Source: Marinobacter piscis
GTDB lineage: Bacteria > Pseudomonadota > Gammaproteobacteria > Pseudomonadales > Oleiphilaceae
Direction of reading: 5' to 3'
NCBI RefSeq assembly: GCF_007671655.1
Contig: NZ_VCGX01000001.1
Span: forward strand, 549,917 to 613,916
Length of the DNA stretch: 64,000 nucleotides
The number at the start of each line of letters is the position of its first letter. Position 1 is the first letter of the stretch. The notes below the pieces were generated by a model. It was not told the origin of the DNA. It ran no database searches and was given only the letters and a program-made list of their open reading frames with translations. Made by a program: the position numbers and the translations under genes. Below are positions 45,592 through 55,148 of this stretch, in pieces.

Positions 45592-47157
45592 TTATTTCGC
45601 AGAGTTGCGGATCAGGAAGTCAAAGGCACTCAGTGCGGCTTTTGAGCCCTCTCCCATAGAGATCACAATCTGCTTGTAAGGCACCGTTGTGGCGTCCCCC
45701 GCTGCAAAGATCCCGGGAATGGAGGTTTCTGCACGATCATTGATTACAATTTCTCCGTGCTGACTCAGTTCAATGTCGCCCTGCAGCCACTCGGTGTTCG
45801 GCACCAGACCAATCTGGATAAATACGCCTTCCAGAGCCACATGGTGGTTTTCACCTGTGTTGCGGTCGGTGTAGTTCAGGCCACTTACCCGGCCATTTTC
45901 ACCCAGAATCTCAGTGGTCTGGCCAGAGGTGATGATGTCCACATTGTTCATGCTGCGCAGCTTTTGCTGCAAGACATCGTCGGCCCGCATTTCAGCACCG
46001 AATTCGATCAGGGTTACATGGCCCACAATACCGGCCAGGTCGATGGCAGCTTCCACCCCGGAGTTACCTCCACCAATCACCGCAACATGCTTGCCTTTAA
46101 ACAGAGGGCCATCACAGTGCGGGCAGTAAGCTACACCCTTGTTACGGTACTCAGCTTCACCGGGAACACCCAGCGGACGCCAGCGGGCACCAGTAGCCAG
46201 AACAAGCGTACGCGCCTTGAGTGATGCGCCGTTCGCCAGGCGTATCTCGTGGGGCATACCCCGCTTGGCCGCCGGAATCAGCTTCTCGGCATGCTGCATG
46301 TTCATTATGTCCACGTCGTATTCTTTAACGTGCTGCTCCATGGCGGTCACCAGCTTCGGGCCTTCGGTATAAGGAACCGAAATCAGGTTTTCGATACTCA
46401 TGGTGTCCGCTACCTGACCACCGAAACGATCTGCTGCCAGTCCGGTGGAAATCCCCTTACGGGCGGCGTAGATGGCCGCTGCGGAGCCTGCCGGGCCACC
46501 ACCGATCACCAGCACGTCAAATGTGTCTTTCTGATTAATCTTCTCTGCTTCTTTCTCGTCAGACTTTGTATCCAGCCTGGAGACAATTTCTTCCAGAGTC
46601 ATCCGCCCCTGCCCCCAGGACTCGCCATTCAGGAAAACACTGGGCACGGCCATGACTTCCCGCTCTTCTACTTCATCCTGGAACAAAGCCCCATCAATCG
46701 ACGTATGACGAATGCGCGGGTTCAGAACACTCATCAGGTTCAGCGCCTGAACAACGTCAGGACAGTTCTGGCACGACAGTGAAAAGTAGGTTTCAAACTC
46801 AAAATCACCATCCAGTTCCTGAATCTGCGCGATCACATCCTGCGATTCTTTGGATGGGTGTCCCCCTACCTGCAGCAGTGCCAGAACCAGAGACGTAAAC
46901 TCGTGCCCCATTGGAATACCGGCAAAGCGCACACCTATGTCAGTACCGACACGGTTTATCGCGAAGGACGGACGACGTACATCGTTTGACTCTTCCGTGC
47001 GCAGGGTGATCTTGTCGGACATGGACTCGATTTCGTCCAGAAGCGCTTTCAACTCCTGTGACTTATCACCGTCGTCATACGCTGCCACCAGCTCGATTGG
47101 CTGCTGCAGTTTTTCCATGTAAGCCTGTAGTTGCTGCTTTATATTGGCATCCAACAT
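45592..47157 (-). CDS. ahpF: AhpF, alkyl hydroperoxide reductase subunit F
   Basis: A 521-residue FAD/NADH-dependent reductase that recycles AhpC. N-terminal glutaredoxin-like tandem with a redox pair in [14 protein letters not shown] (about 130), then the thioredoxin-reductase-like part: [17 protein letters not shown], redox pair in [11 protein letters not shown] (about 344), and [13 protein letters not shown]. The length is the AhpF norm. The ahpF gene is separated from ahpC by the DUF3581 gene, but both have similar promoter motifs (see the OxyR-like sites). Confidence 0.95.
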   Translation of the reverse strand: MLDANIKQQLQAYMEKLQQPIELVAAYDDGDKSQELKALLDEIESMSDKITLRTEESNDVRRPSFAINRVGTDIGVRFAGIPMGHEFTSLVLALLQVGGHPSKESQDVIAQIQELDGDFEFETYFSLSCQNCPDVVQALNLMSVLNPRIRHTSIDGALFQDEVEEREVMAVPSVFLNGESWGQGRMTLEEIVSRLDTKSDEKEAEKINQKDTFDVLVIGGGPAGSAAAIYAARKGISTGLAADRFGGQVADTMSIENLISVPYTEGPKLVTAMEQHVKEYDVDIMNMQHAEKLIPAAKRGMPHEIRLANGASLKARTLVLATGARWRPLGVPGEAEYRNKGVAYCPHCDGPLFKGKHVAVIGGGNSGVEAAIDLAGIVGHVTLIEFGAEMRADDVLQQKLRSMNNVDIITSGQTTEILGENGRVSGLNYTDRNTGENHHVALEGVFIQIGLVPNTEWLQGDIELSQHGEIVINDRAETSIPGIFAAGDATTVPYKQIVISMGEGSKAALSAFDFLIRNSAK

Positions 47158-47268
47158 GTAACGATTCTCCTATAAAATTCCCAGGGCGGGGCATCTGACA
47201 TCCCGCTTCCAAAATGGTCTTTATCTGAACTATGTATACAGAATAAGGGCCAGCATCAAAAAGCTCAA

Positions 47269-47309
47269 ATTAATTGACCCAAACCTATTGATAGGGTTCT
47301 GCTATCAAT
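47269..47309 (-). promoter_or_regulatory. OxyR-like operator upstream of ahpF
   Basis: ATAG-N7-CTAT occurs at 47291-47305, inside a perfect 8-bp dyad (ATTGATAG/CTATCAAT, 47287-47309). ATTAATT starts exactly 22 bp upstream of ATAG, the register of a four-part OxyR site. It is about 110 bp from the ahpF start and also faces the divergent DUF3581 gene. Positions inside the N7 spacer do not fit the E. coli consensus. Motif match only. Confidence 0.55.
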
Positions 47310-47410
47310 GAATTGTTGAGTGGACAAAAATCGCATACCCATAAGGGCCTCAGCCCGGTACCATGTACACACTATGTGGCGTCACCCTTTGCACTCAGGA
47401 CAAGCAGCAC

Positions 47411-48142
47411 ATGTTTCTAGACCGTTTTCACTCAGTTCAGGACGGACGCGTGTTTATTTCCGCATCCCAGGCCAGCCAGTTCGCCAAGGAGGTGGCCGGT
47501 GACTTCAACCCCATCCACGATCCCGATGCCCGTCGCTTCTGCGTTCCCGGGGATCTGCTTTTTGCGATTGTGGTTTCACGCTTTGGCTTATCCCGGCACA
47601 TGACATTCCAGTTCCGGGCTCTGCTGGGGGACAGGGTTCCACTGGAGTTCCGGGAAAACGGCAGCGACACCATCGAGATATGTGACCAGAGCGGCAAGGT
47701 GTATCTCGAGGTTACACGCAGTGGCGAAATAACCCGGGACAAACGCGTCACTGAGGAATTTATCCGCTGCTACGTTGCAGCCTCCGGCAAAAACTTCCCC
47801 CATACCCTGAAGCCTTTGATGGAGTCGAATGGAGTGATGTTCAATCCGGACCGGCCAATGGTGATGTATGAGAGCATGAGCCTCACACTGGACCGCCTGG
47901 ATGCAGCGTCGCCGGAAATGGAGTTGCACAATGCCGAGCTGAAGGCCAATGGTAAACGTGGCAATGTAACCCTTGAATACCGTCTGATGTCTGCTGGCGC
48001 CCCTGTCGGTGACGTGTCAAAGCATCTGTTGCTGGGCGGGCTTCGGCCCTATTGCCCGGATGCCATGGAGGGTGTCATTGAAGAGTTTTATCGCCTGAAG
48101 GCGCGTGGATCCCGATACGGTGTCGACACCGCCGAAACCTGA
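47411..48142 (+). CDS. DUF3581-family protein
   Basis: A 243-residue protein that I place in DUF3581 (hot-dog-like fold, common in marine gammaproteobacteria). Conserved sequences: FISASQASQFAKEVAGDFNPIHD near the start, FCVPGDLLFAIVVSRFGLS, and the late HLLLGGLRPYCPDAMEGV. The role is unknown; the NPIHD motif recalls R-hydratase/MaoC enzymes. Start ATG 47411 fits; an upstream ATG at 47363 would add unlike sequence. It sits between ahpF and ahpC on the opposite strand. Confidence 0.72.
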   Translation: MFLDRFHSVQDGRVFISASQASQFAKEVAGDFNPIHDPDARRFCVPGDLLFAIVVSRFGLSRHMTFQFRALLGDRVPLEFRENGSDTIEICDQSGKVYLEVTRSGEITRDKRVTEEFIRCYVAASGKNFPHTLKPLMESNGVMFNPDRPMVMYESMSLTLDRLDAASPEMELHNAELKANGKRGNVTLEYRLMSAGAPVGDVSKHLLLGGLRPYCPDAMEGVIEEFYRLKARGSRYGVDTAET

Positions 48143-48167
48143 GCCGGATTCTGTATGACAGATACAA

Positions 48168-48192
48168 ACAACCCCGGAATGACCGGGGTTGT
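48168..48192. terminator. Bidirectional terminator hairpin between DUF3581 and ahpC genes
   Basis: A 10-bp GC-rich stem (ACAACCCCGG with CCGGGGTTGT, AATGA loop) lies 26 bp after the DUF3581 gene and 32 bp after ahpC on the other strand. Confidence 0.55.
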
Positions 48193-48223
48193 GAGTAAGC
48201 CTGTTACCTGTTTCAGGTAATGC

Positions 48224-48787
48224 TTAGATCTTGCCAACCAGATCCAGTGACGGCGCCAGTGTTTCTTCGCCTTCCTGCCACTTGGCCGGGCAAACTTCGC
48301 CAGGATGCTTGCGTACGTACTGTGCGGCTTTAACCTTGCGCATCAGTTCGGTCGCATCGCGGCCAATGCCTTCTGCAGTGATTTCCATTGCCTGAATCAC
48401 TCCATCCGGATCGATCAGGAAGGTAGCACGGTCTGCCAGGCCCTGGCCTTCACGCATGACACCAAAGTTGTTGGTGATGGTGCCTGTCTGGTCGCCAACC
48501 ATGTAGTAGTTGATCTTACCAATGGTTTCAGAGCTGTCGTGCCACGCCTTGTGGGTGAAGTGCGTGTCTGTAGAAACAGAGAACACTTCCACATCCATCT
48601 TCTGCAGCTCTTCGTAATGGTCTGCAACGTCGCCCAGTTCAGTGGGGCAAACGAAGGTGAAGTCTGCAGGGTAAAAGAAGAAGATCGCCCACTTACCCTT
48701 CACGTCAGCTTCAGAAATATCGACGAACTCGCCCTGCTTAAAGGCGGTTGCGTTAAACGGTTTGATTTCGCTGTTAATCACGCCCAT
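48224..48787 (-). CDS. ahpC: AhpC, alkyl hydroperoxide reductase peroxiredoxin
   Basis: A 187-residue typical 2-Cys peroxiredoxin. The peroxidatic Cys is in [18 protein letters not shown] (about 47) and the resolving Cys in [15 protein letters not shown] (about 166), with the C-terminus ending in the usual DLVGKI. It reduces peroxides and peroxynitrite, with electrons from AhpF. It has a strong AGGAG site before ATG 48787 and a putative OxyR site upstream. Confidence 0.96.
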   Translation of the reverse strand: MGVINSEIKPFNATAFKQGEFVDISEADVKGKWAIFFFYPADFTFVCPTELGDVADHYEELQKMDVEVFSVSTDTHFTHKAWHDSSETIGKINYYMVGDQTGTITNNFGVMREGQGLADRATFLIDPDGVIQAMEITAEGIGRDATELMRKVKAAQYVRKHPGEVCPAKWQEGEETLAPSLDLVGKI

Positions 48788-48864
48788 TGAAAACTCCTGT
48801 TCGTTTGATTGCGTGTTGATGAATCTACGGTTAATACTATAACCAACGAGACAGATTCATGAAA

Positions 48865-48901
48865 ATTAATTATTTGAACTGCTGCGATAGCAAGCGCCTA
48901 T
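48865..48901 (-). promoter_or_regulatory. OxyR-like operator upstream of ahpC
   Basis: ATAG-N7-CTAT at 48887-48901, with ATTAATT starting exactly 22 bp before ATAG (48865), the same layout as the ahpF site. It lies 100 bp upstream of the ahpC start. The rest of the 294-bp gap (48788-49081) holds only AT-rich sequence and a second weak ATAG (48952). Confidence 0.55.
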
Positions 48902-49081
48902 TAACCAACCTGGCCGTGTATCGCAGCAATCAGAGCCGGTAATTACTCTCTATAGTAGGTTTCCGTCTGATATTAGCAATACGTGTTGTACCCCATCAGA
49001 CCCGCTGCATTACATCTTTGTTGTTTTACTCGCATGTAGCCAGAGCCGTCTACAATAAACAAAACATCCCCTGAATACACA

Positions 49082-50257
49082 GTGACAGCTATGGGAAGCA
49101 AAAACCAAAACGAGCCCCAAAGCACAGAGACACGAGACAGCAGCGCCTCCGAAGCGATGCTGACAGAAGCCATCAGCATCCGGTCAGTAGCACTGGTGTC
49201 CCTCACCACTATGGCCTCTCTGGTTTTCATAAACTGGGCTCAGGCTATTTTGCTTCCACTGGTGGTTGCGGTGATGATCAGCTACGCACTGGCTCCGCTT
49301 GTCTCAACACTGGACCGCCTTAAAATTCCCCGGCCACTGAGTGCGGCCCTCGTACTCATCTGCCTGCTTAGCGCCATTGCGGCGGCAAGTGTGCCACTGC
49401 AAAATGAAGCCATGGCCATCCTGGACAAGGTTCCTATCGCGATCAATGAGTTTCAGCGCAACGAGTCCCGCTCTCAGCCCAGGGAAGAAGGTATTATGGA
49501 AAAAGCCCAGGCAGCGGCCCAGAAAATTGAAGAGTCCACCGCGCAGGACGACACAAGCCCGAGCCAGGAACAGCGCCGCGCCACCCCGGTTCGTATCGTG
49601 GATAAGCCCATGGATATTCAGCAATACGTGCTGAAAGGCTCCCCGGCGGCCCTGGTGCTTGTGTCACAGATGTTCTCGGTTTTACTGCTTGTGTACTTTA
49701 TATTGGCGGCCGGCTCACTGTATAAACGCAAAATCGTCAAAATTTCTGGCCCCTCATTCGGACGCATGCGTAAAGCTGCAAGAATTCTCGATGATTTCCA
49801 CCGCCAGGTTCGCCGGTTTTTATTCGTAATGCTACTCGGTGCCCTGTTTGTAGGGCTGCTTACCTGGGTGGCGTTTCTCGCACTGGGTGTTGAACAGGCG
49901 ATGCTGTGGGGCGTAATTGCCGGTGTAGCCAGTGCCATCCCGTATCTTGGACCTTTTCTGGTTCTCGTAGGTACCAGTGTGGCCGCATTTATTCAGTTTG
50001 GTGAAATTAATATGGCCATTCTTGTGGGCAGCACGTCTTTGTTAATCACCAGTATTCAGGGGTATCTGCTGACCCCGTGGCTAACCAGCCAGGTTTCCAG
50101 CCTTAATGCCGTGGTCATTTTTATTGGTCTGCTGTTCTGGGGCTGGCTTTGGGGTCCGGTTGGGCTGGTGATTGCCACACCCATCTTAATGATTATCAAA
50201 TCCCTGTGTGATCATGTTGTTAACTTGCGACCGGTAGGCGAGTTACTGGGTAAATAA
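49082..50257 (+). CDS. AI-2E-family (PerM-like) transporter
   Basis: A 391-residue membrane protein of the AI-2E/PerM family: eight hydrophobic segments, with a long hydrophilic, Gln- and Arg-rich loop (about 120-185, including AQAAAQKIEESTAQDD) and family motifs such as FVMLLGALFVGLLTWVAFLALGV, ASAIPYLGPFLVLVGT and FWGWLWGPVGLVIATPI. Members export signalling molecules or act as antiporters; substrate unknown. The start is at GTG 49082 or the next ATG 49091; no clear ribosome binding site decides. mgtC follows. Confidence 0.82.
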   Translation: MTAMGSKNQNEPQSTETRDSSASEAMLTEAISIRSVALVSLTTMASLVFINWAQAILLPLVVAVMISYALAPLVSTLDRLKIPRPLSAALVLICLLSAIAAASVPLQNEAMAILDKVPIAINEFQRNESRSQPREEGIMEKAQAAAQKIEESTAQDDTSPSQEQRRATPVRIVDKPMDIQQYVLKGSPAALVLVSQMFSVLLLVYFILAAGSLYKRKIVKISGPSFGRMRKAARILDDFHRQVRRFLFVMLLGALFVGLLTWVAFLALGVEQAMLWGVIAGVASAIPYLGPFLVLVGTSVAAFIQFGEINMAILVGSTSLLITSIQGYLLTPWLTSQVSSLNAVVIFIGLLFWGWLWGPVGLVIATPILMIIKSLCDHVVNLRPVGELLGK

Positions 50258-50303
50258 AGCCACGGACACAGTCTGCCGAACAATAATAGAAAGGAGACCT
50301 GCT

Positions 50304-50759
50304 ATGTTCGAAACAGAGATTCCCATAATGGATATGGCCGTCCGGCTGTTGGCAGCAGCCGGCCTGGCACTGCTGTTAGGGCTGGAGCGGGAATTGCGGG
50401 GCAAAGCGGCTGGCCTGCGCTCTCATATGATGGTCTCACTGGGGTCCGCCGCCTTCATCATCATGGGCATGCACATTCTTTTTGCCACTGCCGAGGGCGA
50501 CCCCTCAGCACAGATTGATCCGACCCGGATTGTCGAAGGTGTTATCGGCGGCATCGGATTTCTCGGAGCCGGCAGTATCATTCAGAGTCGTGGCAACGTT
50601 CAGGGGATTACAACCGGAGCGTCTATCTGGGTTGCAGGCGCCATTGGCGTAGCCTCAGGCTTAGGTAACCTTGCGCTGGCTGGTCTGGTTACCCTGATGG
50701 CGCTGCTTATCGTTGCGGTTCTCGGGCGCTTTGAACATGAGGTGATCAAAGACAACTGA
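50304..50759 (+). CDS. MgtC/SapB-family inner-membrane protein
   Basis: A 151-residue membrane protein of the MgtC family with four or five hydrophobic segments. Conserved motifs LLLGLERELRGKAAGLRSHMMVSLGSA and GVIGGIGFLGAGSIIQ, and GASIWVAGAIGVASGLG, are the family core. The C-terminal MgtC-specific ACT domain is absent, so this is a short form (SapB-like) of uncertain role, possibly in magnesium or ion homeostasis. It has a strong AAAGGAG site. Confidence 0.83.
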   Translation: MFETEIPIMDMAVRLLAAAGLALLLGLERELRGKAAGLRSHMMVSLGSAAFIIMGMHILFATAEGDPSAQIDPTRIVEGVIGGIGFLGAGSIIQSRGNVQGITTGASIWVAGAIGVASGLGNLALAGLVTLMALLIVAVLGRFEHEVIKDN

Positions 50760-50821
50760 CAGAAAATCATGCCCCCGCCAACCAATGCACAAGGCCGGCA
50801 GAGGCCCGCCAGCAGCTAGCC

Positions 50822-51172
50822 TCAGTGCTCTGTGCAACTCTCGATGGTATCGCCGGAAGTCCCGTCAGCCATATGCTGCAATAAAAGACCTTCAGACCCG
50901 GCTCCGGAGCCTTTTGTCCACCATTCCAGCTTGTCACCCACATAACGGGCGCCACTGGCCGATACGGCAATGTCCATATCGTAGCTTTTACCCTGGTACT
51001 CAACCGTAGCTGTATTGCTGGTGGGGTAAGTCGCCGCAATCGTTGCGCCGCTCTCACACTGATAGTTATGTACAGAAGCAGTTGCCGTTGTCTGGCTTTC
51101 AGTTTGTGAAGAACCTGCACAGGCCGTAAGAAAAAGGGCAGAAGCCAGTGCCACCGACGCATAAATTTTCAT
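50822..51172 (-). CDS. MliC-like lysozyme inhibitor lipoprotein
   Basis: A 116-residue predicted lipoprotein of the MliC family. Start at ATG 51172 gives the signal MKIYASVALASALFLTAC with lipobox LTAC; the mature part carries HNYQCESGATIAATYP, VEYQGKSYDM, ASGARYVGDKLEWWTKGSGA, typical of the membrane-bound C-type lysozyme inhibitor fold. It protects peptidoglycan from host or grazer lysozyme. The reading frame extends to 51220 but that part is unlike the family. Confidence 0.84.
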   Translation of the reverse strand: MKIYASVALASALFLTACAGSSQTESQTTATASVHNYQCESGATIAATYPTSNTATVEYQGKSYDMDIAVSASGARYVGDKLEWWTKGSGAGSEGLLLQHMADGTSGDTIESCTEH

Positions 51173-51220
51173 ATAAATCACCAATAGTTGACTGTGTCGA
51201 GTAATCTTAACACCGATCAC

Positions 51221-51643
51221 CCACCCTTTGCTTATTCCGGTATCAATGCGCCTGCGAGTTGACCATTGGGCGACAGCACCGTAGGATACCGCCAGTCAGT
51301 CATGGGTGCCGCGACGGCTCCGGCTATTGTAAACCTCTGATCTCTCGGGGTTTTGGTCCGCTAACAGCGTTTAGCGAGTAATAGCCGAAACATGCAGGCT
51401 AGTGCTTTTCTTTCCGCACATGCAACCCGCAACAGCGCAATCGACGCACCACCGCGTCTTCGCCACACAAGCGAATCGCCTTGTTATTTACCAGCGCCGG
51501 GTCTAGCTGCATTGATCAATGCGCAGGTTTTGCTGTGCGCATAATAACGAATAAAGGCGGCTGTCCATGACATTCAACCACTGCTGAACGCTTGTTGTAC
51601 GCCCTGAGCCGGCCCGCATGCGTCAGTTTAAGCGGAGTATGTT
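51221..51643. other. Intergenic region upstream of tmm (about 420 bp)
   Basis: No coding frame is convincing. Two structured stretches are seen: (1) 51321-51387, flanked by CGGCTATT and AATAGCCG with an inner hairpin GCTAA/TTAGC (51360-51375); (2) a perfect 14-bp palindrome GCATTGATCAATGC at 51509-51522, possibly an operator for tmm. The ribosome binding site of tmm (GCGGAG) is at 51632. No riboswitch class was recognised. Confidence 0.4.
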
Positions 51644-53047
51644 ATGACAAAACGTGTTGCTATTATTGGTGCAGGCCCAAGCGGTCTTGCTCAGCTGCGT
51701 GCCTTTCAGTCTGCCTTCAAACAGGGCGCAGAGCCTGTTGAACTGGTGTGCTACGAAAAACAGAGCGACTGGGGCGGCCAGTGGAACTACACCTGGCATA
51801 CGGGGCTTGATGAACACGGTGAGCCCGTTCACAGCAGTATGTATCGCTACCTGTGGTCTAACGGCCCCAAGGAATGCCTTGAGTTTGCCGACTACACCTT
51901 TGAAGAACACTTTGACAAGCCGATTGCTTCCTATCCACCCCGCGAGGTGCTGTGGGACTACATCAAGGGCCGTGTTGAGAAAGCCGATGTGCGCCGGTAC
52001 ATCCGTTTTAACTGCCCGGTACGCCATGTGGCGTTTGATGAAACCAGCAAAGAGTTTCATGTAACGATTCACGATCACGATACCGATGCTGTGGAAACCG
52101 CAACGTTTGATCACGTTATCGTGGCCTCCGGACACTTCTCCACACCCAACAAACCAAAGTTTGAAGGCTTTGAGAACTTCAATGGCCGGGTGCTGCATGC
52201 TCACGATTTCCGCGATGCAATGGAGTTCCATGGTAAGGATCTGCTGCTGATTGGCAGTAGTTTTTCTGCCGAAGACATAGGCTCACAGTGCTACAAATAC
52301 GGCGCACGCAGCATCACCACCAGCTATCGCACGGCGCCCATGGGCTTTGACTGGCCGGAAAACTGGGAAGAGAAACCGCTGCTGCAGCGGGTGTCTGGTA
52401 ACACCGCCTATTTTGCCGACGGCACCAGCAAGCGAGTGGACGCCATTATTCTGTGCACCGGTTACCTGCACCACTTCCCGTTCCTGCCGGACAACCTGCG
52501 GTTGAAAACCAATAACCGTCTCTGGCCGCTGGGACTGTACGAAGGCGTGGTCTGGGAAGACAACCCACAGATGTTTTATCTGGGCATGCAAGACCAGTGG
52601 TATACGTTCAACATGTTCGACGCTCAGGCATGGTTTGTGCGCGACGTAATTCTGGGTCACATTGCATTACCCGACCAGGCCACCATGAAGCGCAAAAGCG
52701 CCGAATGGCGGGCCCGCGAAGAAGCACTCACAGACAATGAGTCAATGGTGCGCTTCCAGGGTGATTACGTGCACCACTTAATCAAGCAGACCGACTACCC
52801 GAGCTTCGACATCGAAAGCGTGAACCAGATATTTCTGGACTGGGTGCAGCACAAGGAAGACGGCATTATGACCTTCCGTGACCGCTCCTACCGCTCGGTG
52901 ATGACCGGAACCCAGGCGCCTGCCCACCACACGCGCTGGCTGGATGCAATGGACGACTCGCTGGAGGCCTTCCTGAATGCCCCGGAGCGTACACCATCCC
53001 GGGAAAACGCACCGAAAGCACAGATCAGGCGTAAACAAAGCGCCTGA
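51644..53047 (+). CDS. tmm: Trimethylamine monooxygenase (FMO family)
   Basis: A 467-residue flavin-containing monooxygenase. FAD motif [17 protein letters not shown] at the N-terminus; [20 protein letters not shown]; the FMO signature [11 protein letters not shown] near 183; NADPH motif [16 protein letters not shown] near 200-215; and the bacterial Tmm features [18 protein letters not shown] and [19 protein letters not shown]. It resembles the bacterial Tmm enzymes that oxidise trimethylamine to trimethylamine N-oxide, and may also oxidise dimethylsulfide and similar amines. It ends at a strong terminator. Known partners (tdm, TMAO transport genes) are not adjacent. Confidence 0.9.
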   Translation: MTKRVAIIGAGPSGLAQLRAFQSAFKQGAEPVELVCYEKQSDWGGQWNYTWHTGLDEHGEPVHSSMYRYLWSNGPKECLEFADYTFEEHFDKPIASYPPREVLWDYIKGRVEKADVRRYIRFNCPVRHVAFDETSKEFHVTIHDHDTDAVETATFDHVIVASGHFSTPNKPKFEGFENFNGRVLHAHDFRDAMEFHGKDLLLIGSSFSAEDIGSQCYKYGARSITTSYRTAPMGFDWPENWEEKPLLQRVSGNTAYFADGTSKRVDAIILCTGYLHHFPFLPDNLRLKTNNRLWPLGLYEGVVWEDNPQMFYLGMQDQWYTFNMFDAQAWFVRDVILGHIALPDQATMKRKSAEWRAREEALTDNESMVRFQGDYVHHLIKQTDYPSFDIESVNQIFLDWVQHKEDGIMTFRDRSYRSVMTGTQAPAHHTRWLDAMDDSLEAFLNAPERTPSRENAPKAQIRRKQSA

Positions 53048-53066
53048 TTTCTCAGGAAAGTATCTC

Positions 53067-53094
53067 AGGAGCCCTGTACGGGCTCCTTTTTTTT
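53067..53094 (+). terminator. Rho-independent terminator of tmm
   Basis: An 8-bp GC-rich stem (AGGAGCCC with GGGCTCCT) and 5-base loop are followed by seven T residues, 20 bp after the tmm stop. Confidence 0.85.
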
Positions 53095-53111
53095 GCCCAA
53101 ATGTGCGGTTT

Positions 53112-54443
53112 CTACGGGTGCTTCAGCGCGTAGCGAATGGCTGCGCATACTGCGACAACCTGCGCTGCATTACACTGCGCGGGGGTTACACGGGGGCTGT
53201 CGGGATACACTTCGGTTGTCGTCCGGTAGGAGGCATTGGTAATGCCTGCACACAAGCCAAGCTGCCTGAGCGGGTACTGAATAACGCCCCGGGCAACCTC
53301 GGGTGAGCCGATAAGTTCGCCATTGGCATCGGCCGGGGCGATATGCGTAACTGCTTCGACCGCCTCGATAATCGCGCGCTGGAATTCAGGCCCGGGGTTC
53401 TCACTGTCATCAACCAGATAGAAGCCATCGGGAATCCCGCCCGGCTCCAGCGGCTTGCCGTCACGGGCAGCCAGCGCGGGCCGAAACTCGCTTTCATCGG
53501 TATCGGTGGTCTCGTGCAGATCGATATGCACCAGTGCATGATCGCGAATCGGCGCCACCAGCCGCATCAACGCTGCCGATTCCTCCGCCGGACTGTCCTC
53601 ATGAAATGAACGGTTCGGGTCGATCGCATTCGGGTTCCAGCGATGGATGCGTTCGTAAGCCCAGGGGCTGACGCAGGGCGCCACCAACAGGTTAACGCGG
53701 CCCGCGTACTCTTCCGCGTGCTGATCAACAAACTGCAACGCTCCATGCACACCGCTGGTTTCATAACCGTGCACCCCGCCTGTAACCAGCACCACTGGCA
53801 GATCATCACGCCAGTTACGGCTTCGTATCGCCATCAGCGGATAACTCTCAGAACCATAGTCCAGGCGGCCATACTGCTCCACATCAAAACGTGGGCGCAG
53901 ACGCTCTATCACACTCAATACGTCAGTTTCATAGCTGCGTTGACGGGACTGACGTGACAACCACTCAGCGCGCTCTTCATCGCCCCAGGGTGTCCCTGGA
54001 GTGCCAATGGGATAGGCTTCGGACACCGCATTCATGCCATTTTCCTTACGTTGCTGTGTTTGATCTCTTCGAGCCCCGGGTGTGAATCTCGCATAATTAC
54101 CGTTAGCCTTTGCCACTAGCCGCTCACCGCTAAAGATCTCTGATTCCAGATTAACAACCGACTTTCCCGTGTTAATCACTCTGGTTACACAGGATACCTG
54201 CCCTTCATACACAGGCGCATAATAGTTAATTTTAATTTCAATGGTTGCACACAGTTCCCCTTCCGCAAGCAGGGGGTATAATGCTGCGCCCATCCCGGTA
54301 TCTGCCAACGCGTACAATACTGCCCCATGCGCCACTTTATGCGGATTCAAAAGCGTTTCTGTTATCGCAATTGAGCACGTGCTGACGCCGGCTTCAGTGG
54401 AATCAACTTCCAGCCCTATAAGCTTCGCAAAAGGGTGTTTCAT
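53112..54443 (-). CDS. PaaI-type thioesterase fused to M14-family metallocarboxypeptidase/deacylase
   Basis: A 443-residue open frame holds two domains. Residues 1-125 form a hot-dog thioesterase (NPHKVAHGAVLYALADTGMG, ATIEIKINYYAPVYEG). Residues 136-443 form an M14 zinc carboxypeptidase-like domain: Zn motif VTGGVHGYETSG, IDPNRSFHED, DLHETTDTDE, and a late TTTEVYPDSP. Between them is a short hydrophilic linker with an internal ATG (54034) that has an upstream AAGGAA, so it may instead be two genes whose shared frame simply lacks a stop. Substrates unknown. Confidence 0.68.
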   Translation of the reverse strand: MKHPFAKLIGLEVDSTEAGVSTCSIAITETLLNPHKVAHGAVLYALADTGMGAALYPLLAEGELCATIEIKINYYAPVYEGQVSCVTRVINTGKSVVNLESEIFSGERLVAKANGNYARFTPGARRDQTQQRKENGMNAVSEAYPIGTPGTPWGDEERAEWLSRQSRQRSYETDVLSVIERLRPRFDVEQYGRLDYGSESYPLMAIRSRNWRDDLPVVLVTGGVHGYETSGVHGALQFVDQHAEEYAGRVNLLVAPCVSPWAYERIHRWNPNAIDPNRSFHEDSPAEESAALMRLVAPIRDHALVHIDLHETTDTDESEFRPALAARDGKPLEPGGIPDGFYLVDDSENPGPEFQRAIIEAVEAVTHIAPADANGELIGSPEVARGVIQYPLRQLGLCAGITNASYRTTTEVYPDSPRVTPAQCNAAQVVAVCAAIRYALKHP

Positions 54444-54453
54444 CAGTCACTCC

Positions 54454-55113
54454 TCAAGATAGCCCTTCATCAGGAAAGACCACGATTTCATCGCCTTCCT
54501 GCCAGGGCGGGTATTTAACCATGACCTGCTGAAACACTGGGTGCTCCAGCCAGTCCCGGAGCCACTGCTGCAGATTTGGATAAGGCAGAGCGTAAAACGT
54601 CTCCCGGTCTACGTGAGCGAACTGGCGAACAAAAGGCATGACGCCGATATCGGCGATGCTGACGTTATCACCCAGCAGATACCTGTTCCTGGCAAGCAGA
54701 TCTTCTAACGTCTGTAAAAACACCTCGCCCTGCTGGCGATACTCCAACTGGGTGTGTTCCGGGTGGCGATCAGCGTATTTATAGCGATCCAGCCAGTGCT
54801 TGAACTCGTGATCATTGCGACTGATCAGCGCGTTCGCGCTGGCTGAATCCACCTTTAACAAGCCTTGGGGATCACTCTGCTGCAAAGCCCATTCGAGTAT
54901 TTCCCAGCTCTCCTCGATAACAGATCTGGCTGAGCGATGACTCTCTGCCAACTCCAGAACAGGCACCGTGCCTTTAGGGCTGATCGCCAGCATCTGTGCC
55001 GGTTTGTTCTTCAGCACAATCTCCCGCAGTTCCACCTGTATCCCGGCAAAAAGAATACCGAGACGGGCACGCATGGCGTAAGGGCAACGACGGAAGGAAT
55101 ACAAACGATGCAA
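54454..55113 (-). CDS. Glutathione S-transferase-like protein
   Basis: A 219-residue GST-fold protein: N-terminal thioredoxin-like domain (LYSFRRCPYAMRARLGILFAGIQ, with CPYA the active-site-like motif; cis-Pro in KGTVPVLEL; then VIEESWEILEWAL), and all-helical C-terminal domain (SIADIGVMPFVRQFAHVDR). No ATG is near the domain start; TTG 55113 is the best match for family length (a GGAGG lies 17 bp upstream). It may be of uncertain activity. It follows the YnfA-like gene, 35 bp away. Confidence 0.72.
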   Translation of the reverse strand: MHRLYSFRRCPYAMRARLGILFAGIQVELREIVLKNKPAQMLAISPKGTVPVLELAESHRSARSVIEESWEILEWALQQSDPQGLLKVDSASANALISRNDHEFKHWLDRYKYADRHPEHTQLEYRQQGEVFLQTLEDLLARNRYLLGDNVSIADIGVMPFVRQFAHVDRETFYALPYPNLQQWLRDWLEHPVFQQVMVKYPPWQEGDEIVVFPDEGLS

Positions 55114-55148
55114 TGAACCAGTGATAGTGTGCCTCCAGGATAAATTGG

